Shown: positions 9,640 to 18,637 of the stretch, piece by piece | Layout: the number at the start of each line of letters is the position of its first letter | Position numbering within the stretch: position 1 is the stretch's first letter | Assembly (NCBI GenBank): GCA_023375785.1 | Contig: SZWC01006812.1 | Coordinates: 103,874-125,836 of the forward strand | Direction of reading: 5' to 3' | DNA: 21,963 nt | Origin: Penium margaritaceum | Lineage: Eukaryota > Streptophyta > Zygnematophyceae > Desmidiales > Peniaceae | Notes under the pieces: generated by a model | What the model saw: the letters and a program-made list of their open reading frames with translations, nothing else | The model's database searches: none | What the model was told of the DNA's origin: nothing | Program-made: the position numbers and the translations under genes

Positions 9640-10547
9640 TTTTTCTTCTTGTAGTCCTTCTTGTGGTACCCAGGCTTCCTGTAAATCCAACAGTTTCCAC
9701 CTCACAGCTTGTTCTGTTGTTGGACTCCTTGCAGTGCGTCAACCTCCATAGGGTCAGTTTGTAGATGTTGTGTTTGACGCTGAAGGTACTCCTATTTCTC
9801 ACAAAAACCCCTCGATGGTAGCATAGCACGTCAACCCGCTCGACAATGGCGACCATTTCTTGGAACTGTGTGATTCCTCTCAGTGCCAGAGTCCGCTGAA
9901 TCTCCACCTTCAAAAATTCATAGTACTTTCCAGTAATCTCCTGCTCGCTCATATCATTGATCTTTGAGCACAGTGCCAAGAATTGATGCATGTACTCTTG
10001 GACCGATCCGGTCTGACTCAAATACTTCAGCTGCTTCAGCTTGTTGCCTACGGCCGTGGAGGTATTCACGAGAACAAAGAGATCTTGAAGAGCTTGGTCG
10101 AAATGCTCCCATGTTATCGGCAAAGGCGCTTCAGGTTGCCCCACGCCGGACTGCCACAACGTGGCATGTTGCAGCTGCGTATAGCTGCGTTCCCACCTCC
10201 GCTTCGGGTGGCCAGAATATTCAGCTTCATCCACCACTCCAATGCTGATCTGTATCGTAGTGTCACCGAAAAAGGCACACGTAAAACATCGTCCTCTGGA
10301 AGGTGTCCCAGAGCTCCAAACTACCTGTTCATGGAAAACACCCAGGTCCATATGCTTGCTCCCTTTACAGAGGAATTAACCGGTTCTGATGCCTTTGGCT
10401 TTGGCCTTGGCCGACTCCTTGGCCGGGCCGTCCGACCTGTCTAACGTCTCCTCCATCCCACATGCTAGTTATGTGCCAATGGAGCCACTCATTTCCAAGC
10501 TTGAGAGCTCCCAGCTGCTCTTCAATCTACTACAGGGTCTCCTCCAT
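9640..10547 (-). pseudogene. Gag of element A
   Basis: The start ATG (10545-10547) is chosen by alignment with B (ATG at 19720), both followed by a QLGALKL block. The longest open part reads TWEHFDQALQDLFVLVN...LKQLKYLSQTGSVQEYMHQFLALCSKINDMSEQEITGKYYEFLKVEIQRTLALRG (roughly 9880-10130), a clear Retrotrans_gag capsid domain. The zinc knuckle (9651-9692) is in another frame and reads CWIYRKPGYHKKDY: the second and last Cys are Tyr. Gag would form the particle and bind RNA. Two early stops and frameshifts disable it. Confidence 0.88.
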
Positions 10548-10878
10548 GGCACAAGAAGTCTTCTTTGGCCGTGGAGATCTCCAAAAAGAAATTCGGTAGC
10601 ATTTTTGCAATAATTGAAAAAAATGGGCAGACTGGAATGAGTTTTGACGTCTTCGAACAGCGTGGAAGTCACCCATTGTCTTCCACGTGTGCACGGTAGG
10701 CTGTGTGGATGCTCTGGAAATATAGAAAAAAGCTCTAGAGGCTGGCTCGTGTGTTGGCTTTGAATTCTGGTCCAACAATCTCCCTCTTGTTCAGCCTCTA
10801 CGTTGTCCACCGTAGTCCATGCATTTGGATTGTGGAATTAGAGCAAGCTCTGGCAGCACTTCCACCCAACGCGTGGCT
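10548..10878 (-). other. Leader between PBS and gag of element A
   Basis: Untranslated leader in element sense. It shares blocks with the matching part of B (19422-19719), including a GGAGATTGTTGGACCAGA-like stretch. It may hold packaging signals, but none can be named. Confidence 0.55.
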
Positions 10879-10893
10879 CTGGCTCTGCTACCA
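10879..10893 (-). other. Primer binding site of element A (initiator Met tRNA type)
   Basis: In element sense TGGTAGCAGAGCCAG, two bases after the LTR end. Plant initiator Met tRNA would pair with TGGTATCAGAGCCAG, so 14 of 15 positions agree. Confidence 0.8.
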
Positions 10894-11030
10894 GATGTGA
10901 GAGTATGTGCTCTCTGGAGATTATGCCTTAATGTGTGGAGAGCACAGTCACAGTGGAAAGATAGAATTACACAGTCTAGAAGCCAGAGCTAGATAATCAC
11001 ATGTTAATTATAATGAGAAGTTTGAGGGGA

Positions 11031-11037
11031 ATTTATA
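11031..11037 (-). promoter_or_regulatory. TATA box in the 5' LTR of A
   Basis: In element sense CAGCCGGACAGTATAAAT. The upstream 19-bp block is identical in the other LTR of A, and B reads GCCGGCTGAACAGTACAAAT at 19251-19270. This is the likely core promoter, with transcription starting about 30 bp downstream, near 11000. Confidence 0.55.
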
Positions 11038-11322
11038 CTGTCCGGCTGACTAGTCCTAGCCCCAGCCTACTGCTCTTCTAGCTTACTACAACAAGCTACT
11101 TGATCCTGTACACAGTGCCCTACTTGCACCCAATGGCCAATGCAAGAAGTTCCTGGCTTTCAATCTTTCCAGATTGGTGGTATGTCTTCAGCCCTGTCCG
11201 TCCACGCGGTGGGTGCACGCTGCTCCGACGATCAGCCTCGTCAGTTCGACGTCCCCCTTTGGTACCGTGTAAGAGTTTCGGTGGTAATTCTGGTCACTGT
11301 GTTGCTCACGCCAACAGAATAC

Positions 11323-11343
11323 TGCGACCGTTGCATGGTCGCA
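11323..11343. promoter_or_regulatory. Conserved LTR palindrome, copy in the 5' LTR of A
   Basis: TGCGACC, seven bases, GGTCGCA: perfect 7-bp arms. Two changes inside (relative to the 5642-5662 copy) shorten the outer 9-bp arms, yet the arms themselves stay complementary. Confidence 0.5.
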
Positions 11344-11654
11344 GTCGTCGATCATGCTGTCACCATTGACTGTGCCCGTTGTCAAGGTTCCACTGCTGGA
11401 GGGTACTCCTTGGTGGATAACGCAAGCGTTACGCTCCTCACATGGCGTGTTCGGAGTGCCATGCAAGCTGTGAGCAAAACTTCCCCTTGCTTTCTAGCTT
11501 GCTTGCTCGGTCCTCCTCCCCCTGGGATCCACAGTCGAGCGAAGCCAAGCTCGACCGTGAGCCCAAGTTCCAAAAACCAGAAGAAGGCCCGAATGCCCCC
11601 GAATCTTGGACGAGGACCTGAGTATGCCAGAAAAATAGGGGCACCTTGCTGCCA

Positions 11655-11658
11655 ATGT
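11655..11658. repeat. Right target site duplication of element A (ATGT)
   Basis: Matches 5214-5217. The copia RT frame resumes directly after it. Confidence 0.6.
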
Positions 11659-12290
11659 AGGAAGAGTTCGAGGCTCTGACGGACCACAGTGTGTATGAGC
11701 TAGTGGATTTTCCGCCAGGTTGAAAAGCCGTCTCTACCAAGTGGGCCTACCGCTAGACGTTGAAATGTGAAAACTCTTTCAAGCGGTACAAAGCCCCACT
11801 AACCGCCACATGGTTCTGGTAGATCCCTGGGATCAAATTTAATGATAAATTTGCCCCAATGGGGTGCTACACAACCATTCGAGCTCTCCTCATCATGGTT
11901 GTCTAGAACAATGGAGAATTGGAGAGATGGACGCCAGCGCCTTCCTTCACGGCAAGATTGACATAGAAGTCTACATGATTCATCCATCTGGATTCACATA
12001 TGAAATTAACAAAGTGTTTCATCTGTGTAAGGCCCTCTTTGGACTATTGGAACCAGGGGATAATCTCCACGCACCAAAGGGGCCGACTCTACAAGAGCAC
12101 ATTTGGCAGTGTCTTGTTTTCTAAGTGCAACCTTGGCCCACTGTGTGCCACCCTTGTCTATGTCTACAATTTTCTCATTGCATCCCCTAGCCCTGCAGCT
12201 TTCCAGTCTTTCAGTGGTCTCCTTTAGTCTTTGTACAAGGTTAAGGACCTTGATTCAATCCGAGTCTTCCTGGGCATGGAGCTTTGAGTG
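11659..12290 (+). pseudogene. Copia reverse transcriptase remnant
   Basis: It opens with EEFEALTDHSVYELVDFPPG-stop-KAVSTKWAYR (11661-11753), the start of the copia RT domain. Then follow RYKAPLTA.WFW.IPGIKFNDKFAPM and, after a frameshift near 11915, MDASAFLHGKIDIEVYMIHPSGF and CKALFGL. The catalytic YVDD is YVYN (12159-12170), so both aspartates are lost. VKDLDSIRVFLGMEL (about 12239-12285) matches the KDLG...YFLG block. At least four stops and two frame changes inactivate it. Confidence 0.88.
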
Positions 12291-12363
12291 TGACCGCTCA
12301 TGTCCAGCGCTGCACGTGCATCAGGATGCATAGATATGTACCCTGTGGAAGTTATTCACATCC

Positions 12364-13144
12364 GTGCTTGCTTCAGTCCCCACTGCCTCCACGCCAATGA
12401 ATGGAGAAGGCCAGAAACTGCTGAATTCACTTGATGAATCCAAACTGGGGATGGAGATGGATTCCACCAACTTCTTGCGCACCATTGGCTCACTAATATA
12501 CCTAGCCATTACCACTCGTACAGATGTATTCTTGCCTATCAACGCCCTTTCCTTGTTCTCTCAGTTTCTGAAAGAACGGCGTCCTGAGGCCGCACTGTGT
12601 GTGGTCCGACACACACTCTCTATTATGCATACAGAGCTGTATTTCAAAATGCATCCATCATTCATTGTCAATGGTTTCACCGAAAGTGGCTGGGCACATG
12701 ATTCAGATGCACAAATTCCAGCAAGTTTTCATCTTCTTGGTTGGGGGGACAGACTTCTCGTGGAGGAGTGGAATGCAGGGGTTTTTTGCCAAGAGTTCAA
12801 GCAAAGCTGAGTATGTTGCACTCGTCTGAGGTATGTGTGAGGTTTCTTGGCTGTGCCACCTGCTACAACATTTGTGTGTCCCTATTTTATGCATCACTCA
12901 TCATTCTGACAACCAAAGCACTGAGGCTACTGCTGACAAAGATGGCATGCACCAGTCACGCACCAAATACATCAATGTTGATAGTAACTTCTTTTGTGAA
13001 TTCATCGCCGTTAGCTTTGTTCAGATTGCGTGGGTGGACATACAGTCACAACAAGCTGATTTTCTCATGAGGGCACTGAACATAAATGTCATTAAATGTG
13101 TAGTGCACTATGTTGATCTTGCATGTCCCTATGATCCTACGTAA
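12364..13144 (+). pseudogene. Copia RNase H and C-terminus of Pol
   Basis: The first part reads FLRTIGSLIYLAITTRTDVFLPINALSLFSQF, matching YRxxVGSLxYLxxTRPDI. The frame then changes to SSSKAEYVALV (12793-12825), a TGA at 12827-12829, and SDNQSTEATADKDG, HQSRTKYINVDSNFF and VDIQSQQADFLMRALN, matching DNQSAI, HxRTKHIDIxYHF and DxxTKxL. The stop at 13142-13144 is where copia Pol normally ends. The domain would remove the RNA strand of the hybrid. Confidence 0.88.
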
Positions 13145-13240
13145 CTCTTTCTTACTGCATCCTTGTTGAGTCTGCCAGCATTGTGTTTTGTTCCTATGCC
13201 TCTCCTAAATTATCTGCTTTTTCATGTGGTTTCTGTGACT

Positions 13241-13256
13241 GGAGGTCATGGGGGAG
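13241..13256 (+). other. Probable polypurine tract of the copia element
   Basis: GGAGGTCATGGGGGAG directly precedes TGTTAATG, about 100 bp after the Pol stop. This is the usual position for the copia plus-strand primer. Confidence 0.5.
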
Positions 13257-13500
13257 TGTTAATGTTTGTAGTCAGTCTATTTTCCTTTATATGTGGAATT
13301 AATGCGTGTCTCTTCCAACATGAAAACACACACATGTACATGGGATTGAGTACCATGCCTGTTGTTTAAGTTTTTCCCCACAGAAATGCAGCTACCCAGG
13401 CTCGTGTCTCCAGTCATTAGTAACAAGATCCCAAGTTGTGGCCCACAGTCAGATGACATTGCTTTGACTTTATCTTGACTCTTGGTTTTGCTCCTGGTGG
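13257..13500 (+). repeat. Probable start of the copia 3' LTR (end not defined)
   Basis: It begins TGTTAATGTTTGTAG right after the purine tract. I could not find its partner in 1-1372, so neither its end nor its length can be set; the right boundary given is arbitrary. Confidence 0.4.
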
Positions 13501-14806
13501 AGGCATGGCCTCGTACACTTAAGGATATCTACGTCTTTCTCCAAACATGCCTTTGGATTCTGGGAGTTTCTTCTATGTCCCGGGTACTGATCCTTAGCGA
13601 GGCAATGGGCCAAATTATATCTGTACTTTGTTGAGGAGCCGCCCTCAACATTTTCGGAGTAATCGGGTCCAACCCCCCAGTGGCTGAATGGCCTCACTGT
13701 GTGTGATGCACAAACGAGGTCCATGCCTAGCAGTGTTCTCTTGTTAGCCCTCCTAGGCTCACTGTACTTACCTCTTGTGTGCGTTTCTTTGCAAAGTACC
13801 ACGAGCTTTCCATGTCTTGTCTAATTTGATTGTCACTTAACGCTCTTGATCAATCTCTGTTTTGTTTCCTTTAACCCTTGTGAGTAACTACAGTGTGCAT
13901 GCAGGTTCGGCAAACAGTATATCAGGGACGCATGAAGGGTGTCCTTGACAATTACATTTCTCATTGGTGTTGGCAAACTTAGCATGGCATTGTAGGAATC
14001 TTGAGGAAGTATGAAAATGCTACATTGTTTGGAGATAAAGAAGAGCCCCCATTTCATGCATCCTGTATCATTGCGACCAAAAACATGAAACTCCTTGAAT
14101 TATTAAACAAAGTCACATGGCCACATATGCATTCCACGATCGTACGAAAAAAACAAAAATAATAGTGAATCCTGTGTTTGCCAGACCAAAAACAACGATG
14201 TGTTTAAGCGACAACTAATATAGTGGAGGTACTGGAGATCATATATAACTGTGAGAAGATTCCTGGAAGCTTCTTAGCTCTTCTACAGCAGACGTGACAA
14301 CACATTCCTGTCAGCTGACGCACTAGCATGAAAGGCAGCTGTAAGAACAATGAAAACTTGCATAGAGGAGATGCGCATAGTCTCAAAGGCTTCAAAAGCT
14401 TCAATGTGAAGAGAGAAATCACAACCTACAAACTCTCTGCATAAGTAGCTGTTGCGGCGCACTTCGGTTGACGCACGCAGCAGGGTAAGTTTACCCTAAG
14501 ACTCGGCCAAACCACACTTCTGGTCCTAACTCAGTGCACAGAAATCCAAACGCGGACTCGTCTGAAGCTATGAATGCAAATTCTTGAGCCGGATGCAATG
14601 ATTGCACTCATGCGCAGGTCCGGAGTCAACCGGTGGATACACAATACATAAGCATGCCCAAGACCAATCCACTGAGAAAAATCTAGAGGCTGTAGAAGAA
14701 TGGCAGAGTACCCAGCAAGTCTCCGGGACACCGTGGCACCTGCGGATGGGTGGATTACCAACCAAAGGTGCTCGGGTGCCAGCTTTGTCTGCATCAGGGA
14801 TCTGCA
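13501..14806. other. Unassigned sequence
   Basis: The left part may still be copia LTR. It holds short inverted repeats (GTTGAGG/CCTCAAC at 13630-13649; AGGGTAA/TTACCCT at 14482-14497). The minus strand is open for 110 codons at 13470-13802 and 142 codons at 14531-14959, but neither translation shows a domain I recognise. Confidence 0.4.
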
Positions 14807-14855
14807 CATTCCCAGATGTGTCCACTCCACAACTGAGTGGACACATCTGGGAATG
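14807..14855. repeat. Perfect 21-bp inverted repeat with 7-base loop
   Basis: The arm 14807-14827 is the exact reverse complement of 14835-14855, separated by CACAACT. Beyond the perfect arms, similarity continues weakly (a shared GCATC block about 13-18 bases further out on each side). RNA from either strand would fold into a strong hairpin. It may be a small-RNA precursor, a fold-back element or a recent inverted duplication. No evidence in the window decides between these. Confidence 0.85.
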
Positions 14856-15296
14856 CTCCAATACGGATGCCAAATAAGGAAAAGAAAACATGTATTGTAC
14901 TTTGAATGAATGAATACCGGTGGTAGATCTCCAACTGAGGGAAAGGATTGACAGTGCAAGATGTTTGATTACGCTTACTTAGTCACAGAGTTGGAATTCT
15001 TACAGTTGAATGATTGCTTGTATTTCCTGGCCATATAAGGGTATTGAATGTATTGAACATTGGACACAAGTTCCAATGAGAAAATATGAATGCCCAAGGC
15101 CACCGTGCCCAAGAATTTTATTCGTCTGGATGCTTCAGTTCTGAAAGGAAATTTCAAGCACCATCTTCACCTGCATGGAACAATTTTCTAATTTTCACAA
15201 TTTTTACCTTATTGGACATCCTTGTTGGGGAGTTCCCAGACGCGTTCTGTGTGTAAAGACAAGAATAGCTCACATGACCTGAACATGAAAATACCA
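14856..15296. other. Unassigned, AT-richer sequence
   Basis: No coding motif, RNA gene or element end was recognised on either strand. Confidence 0.4.
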
Positions 15297-15416
15297 TGGG
15301 CGAATGGCTGTTTCTTTTCAACAAGGTGGGTGGCTGGTTGTTTTTGTTCCGACCATTGGGTGAATGGTTACATTTTGTGCACAACATGGGGGGATGGAAG
15401 TCACACTTTGCATTGT
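15297..15416 (+). repeat. Four in-frame 30-bp tandem repeats (WxxG decapeptide)
   Basis: Units start at 15297, 15327, 15357 and 15387, each opening TGGGNGRNTGG or similar. In the frame open from 15222 to 15428 they encode WANGCFFSTR, WVAGCFCSDH, WVNGYILCTT and WGDGSHTLHC. The period is exactly 30 bp and Trp-x-x-Gly is kept in all units although the bases differ. The frame as a whole (68 codons) has no known domain. It may be a minisatellite rather than a gene. Confidence 0.6.
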
Positions 15417-15539
15417 ATGGATGTCTAAGCTATTTAACCCCCAGAAAATCCTATCATCTATGATGTGAACCAGGTTTCTGGGATGCATCAGATGTGTCAC
15501 ACAGGCAATAGAGAAAGTTAAGTCCAAATTTCTATAACT

Positions 15540-17220
15540 CCTCCAAAGAGATACCTCACTGCGTCTGAAAAGTACTGGCCATGTCTCTCAGACCATTGCT
15601 GTCTAATCTGGATTTTTCCAAGGTTCCCCATTAGCCCTGGCCCTTTCCATATTTTCATTAAACCTGTTGCACTCTTCCATCAGAAAGTCAATCATCAAGG
15701 GGGCTTATAACCCTTCAACATCATGACCACTTAAGCTCCAATTCTTTGCAGATGATAGATATCACCCTCTTTCTTGCTCAATCCCTGCTAACCACACTCA
15801 AAGAAGGTGTCGGCCTTGAGGTCCATAGGGATAATTCATCCCTCACAACACCCCGGTACCAACCATTCCAACCCTATTCCCTTGGATTCATTCCCCGGAG
15901 CGTCTTTGAGGAGTTCAAATCAGCTCCAAACTCAACCCCACTGCAATGTTGGACTCCTAACTTAACAGGACTTTGACCCTGTCAAATAACTGGATCTCGC
16001 TGCACCTTCCAACCCTCACTCATTCCTTGGTAGCTCACACTTTCATCCTATCTTCCTCTACCATGCAAACCTTTACTCCCCTTCCCACGTATCTACCTAA
16101 AATCTATCACCCGCACTATCATCAACTTTGTCAGTGGGGTCCGCAAACCTGGACATGAGCACACCCTTAGATTCACTGGCACACAGCAGCACATCATGGT
16201 CTGTGGCCCGTTGTCTTTGTCACTGACTCACCTAGACAATGGCTGACACTGCCATGAGCACCATAATCGCCAACCCAGGGTGGTTGTTGACTTCTCATCC
16301 CAGCAATCCCAAAGCCTACTCCTTGCCAGATCGTTGGCACACATACTGTGAAGCATTCCACAATCTCAACCTTGATGTTGAAAGGCCCCTTTTGTGTACA
16401 TTTTTTCTTGCACAAGCCATTGGAATTCGAGTATTTCCTCCTCAATTCAGAGAATACGCCTTCTAAGCTTTCTGGAGGTGACGCCTGCCTACGCGACTTA
16501 GATTTTGGCACTCTGCGAGGACCACACCTATTGCCTGGATTCCTACTGCAAAATATGACTGGCCTTTCCTAGCACTGTCCTGTGCCAGCATCTATACGCA
16601 CTCATTTGTAGCATCTAAAAGAGTGTATCAAGTTTTTACGTACCCAACCAGCTCCATGACCCATCTCTGAAGAAAAATCTACAAAGACAAATGTTACTGC
16701 TCTCATGAATGGCTACCACGAGTGCTACCCTGCGATAGAATTTTGGGGGATCAGGCCACAATGTTAGAGTTTCAACAAAATCCAGACGCAAGCCTCCTAC
16801 AAGATCACTCTGCCATCTTGACCATGCCACTCACAGATTTGACACCTGTTGTCAGATCCAAACCCTTGCGGTCCGATGAACAACACACTTGCCACACTTG
16901 GATCACTCATCCGTTCCAAATGTTTCATATTCCCCTTCGAAACAACTTAACGGTCCACAAAATTACTTAGAGACTTCTTACTTCTCCCACATTTACAACC
17001 CTCTCTTTGGCATGGCCTTGTAGGAATCTCTCTGCCATGTCACAAGATGATTCCCATCTGGCTGAACCAATTCTTCCCCATAAAGGGTAGAGATGTTCTT
17101 TTGTGGATCGCCACCAGGTTCATCCAAGTTGGCACAAGAGTTGCTTCTACATAAGGTAATGAGGCATTTTGATATAGCTTCTTCGGGGCCAATGAGGACT
17201 ACATCCATGCTTTAATCCGC
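15540..17220 (+). mobile_element. Decayed L1-type LINE, 5'-truncated
   Basis: The anchor is a non-LTR RT core in one frame (15610-15770): GFFQGSPLALALSIFSLNLLHSSIRKSIIKGAYN, one stop, then LKLQFFADD with the two catalytic Asp codons at 15751 and 15754. This matches the QGxPLAPxLF and FADD motifs of plant LINE RTs. The region after it fits the thumb (about 15990-16190: SLHLPTLTHSLVAHTFILSSS and INFVSGVRKPGHEHTLRF) across frame changes. Later parts (to about 17200) resemble the C-terminal LINE region only weakly. No endonuclease precedes it, and no poly-A tail was seen. Confidence 0.65.
15610..15770 (+). pseudogene. LINE reverse transcriptase core
   Basis: RT motifs with QGSPLA and FADD are readable in a single frame with one internal TGA before LKLQFFADD. 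Immediately after FADD the frame shifts: the continuation ITLFLAQSLLTTLKEG lies one frame over. The enzyme would copy element RNA at a nicked target. The catalytic aspartates are intact but the protein is broken. Confidence 0.8.
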
Positions 17221-17224
17221 TGGT

Positions 17225-18637
17225 CGTCAGTCATTCAAATCACTCCTCTCATCCAGTACTCAATATTACGTGTTTTAAACAGATACAATTCACTCAAATA
17301 AATCCTCCTCTTTCGTTTTCCTCCACGGAAGAAGAAGGCCCATTTATGGACATGCCTCCACCTCTTCTTTCTCCACTCTACTTGGAGGTGAAGATGTGAT
17401 CACCATTTTTGCCAACGACAAACACCAGTAACCTCCCTATTGTGGAAATCTTTCCATCTCACTTGCCCCCACGTGAATGCACAACTCTCTCATCTCAGTG
17501 ACTAACACACACAAAAATCTATCTGACTGCTCTCATTGTTAACATATTACCTCCATACTTTCCGCTCCTCATCCCCCCTCCACTTGACACAATTGTGCAA
17601 TCCCGCCTTGCAGAGAACCGTGCCTTCTTCCGGTCCCTTTTACTTTGTGCAGGGATTTCCCCGTACTGAAATGTGGTTTCTTCTTCACACCAACAACAGG
17701 CCCAAGGAAGAAGGCACACAACCATCACAGAGCCCCATTCAAAGCCAACCAGAGTTGTCTCTGAATCTCATCTGCCTCAGCCACTCGAGCATCACTCACA
17801 CTCCAACCTTCTACTCCCTCTAACACACCTTCTCTCACCCTCACCACCTTTCCTCCCTCTAACCTCCTCAGCAATCCCTCTACCTCAGCTGATGCCACAG
17901 CCACCCGCAAACCCCTTGATGTATCTACCACAGTCATCCTCCAATCTATTCCATAAAGCTCCCCCTCTCTCTCCTCTCGTGGAGGGCGCAGCATGCAAGC
18001 TCCTCTCTGACAAAAAACACTTCTTTGAGAGTTTGCATCCGCAATACCTCCCTCGTGGTCTGTAATCCTGGTAAACCAACTCCACTAAGAGGACCTCACT
18101 CTGGAATCTTAGAAGGCAGCAGAGATGTTTTGTAAGTTGGGCCTGCTCAAGGTCCAAATTCCCGGTGCCCTCTTTTCCATCTGTTATGGAAGCCGCCAGT
18201 TGAGGCGGCATCTTTTAAAGTTCCCATTACATTCTGCATGAAAATAAATGAACACAAGATCCGGTTCATTTGCTGTAGGGACGAGAAAGATACGGCCACA
18301 CAAAGGTGGGAGGTGAACCTCCAGAAAACAGGAGACATACTGGTTCGACCCCACGCACGACAAAGCGACTTCCTCACCCACTGCAGCCGAAGCATCCCTG
18401 GATAGATGCTTAGCCAATATGGCTAGGTTCATTGGGGTCCATGGGTGCTTCGCAATAGCAGCTGGAGGCGCATTTGCAGGCAATGGCGTTTCGGGCGGCC
18501 ATGATCCCCGCTTGCGGTGCTGCTAGCGACAGTCACTCACGGAGAAATCAAACGGCCATAAGTCAGCCGTTTCTCCACGCATGAAGCCATTCTTTGGTGC
18601 ATTGGAAAGCTCGTGGCACATACAACATGACGCATGT
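17225..18637. other. Unassigned sequence before element B
   Basis: The first half is strongly C/T-rich on the + strand. Open frames include + 17673-18065 (130 codons) and - 18184-18483 (99 codons). None has a domain I recognise; a LINE ORF1 or an unrelated repeat is possible. GGTTCGACCCC at 18341 matches an internal Pol III B box but lacks a tRNA fold. A 9-bp palindrome (18621-18641) overlaps the start of the LTR of B. Confidence 0.35.

Larger units (their letters stand above)
5218..11654 (-). mobile_element. Element A: Ty3/gypsy chromovirus, nested in copia
   Basis: This 6.4-kb LTR retrotransposon lies in reverse orientation. In its own sense it reads: 5' LTR (10896-11654), PBS, leader, gag, protease, RT, RNase H, integrase, GPY/F region, chromodomain, PPT, 3' LTR (5218-5986). 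It is flanked by ATGT on both sides and interrupts the copia Pol. All coding regions carry stops and frameshifts. The two LTRs look only about 70-75% alike by eye, so the insertion is old. Element B at 18638 is the same family on the other strand. Confidence 0.9.
10896..11654 (-). repeat. 5' LTR of element A
   Basis: It runs from TGTGAGAG to CTGCCA on the + strand (in element sense TGGCAG...CTCTCACA), 759 bp. It keeps a TATA box (11031-11037) and the family palindrome (11323-11343). It is followed by ATGT, the second target duplication, and then by the copia RT frame. Confidence 0.88.
1373..13256 (+). mobile_element. Decayed Ty1/copia retrotransposon, split by element A
   Basis: The domain order protease, GAG-pre-integrase, integrase, RT, RNase H is that of Ty1/copia, where integrase precedes RT. 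The first part is at 1373-5213 and the second at 11659-13144. The chromovirus A occupies 5218-11654 between them, in the linker just before the RT domain. All domains carry stops and frameshifts, so the element cannot move by itself. The left end is uncertain because neither the 5' LTR nor the primer site was identified. The right end of the internal region is set by a purine-rich tract followed by TGTTAATG at 13257. Confidence 0.8.

Noticed and set aside
11140..11679. Open frame of 179 codons across the 5' LTR of A on the + strand
   Set aside because: It is antisense to the LTR and runs past its end; there is no domain, and its counterpart in the other LTR is broken.
14482..14500. Telomere-like TTTACCCTAA next to AGGGTAA
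   Set aside because: A single short palindrome without repeated telomere units.
14531..14959. Minus-strand frame of 142 codons as a host gene
   Set aside because: No recognisable domain; it runs through the perfect hairpin, and the opposite strand is also open there.
18341..18351. tRNA gene suggested by GGTTCGACCCC
   Set aside because: The flanking bases do not form a T stem and no A box or acceptor stem can be drawn; one such match per window is plausible by chance.
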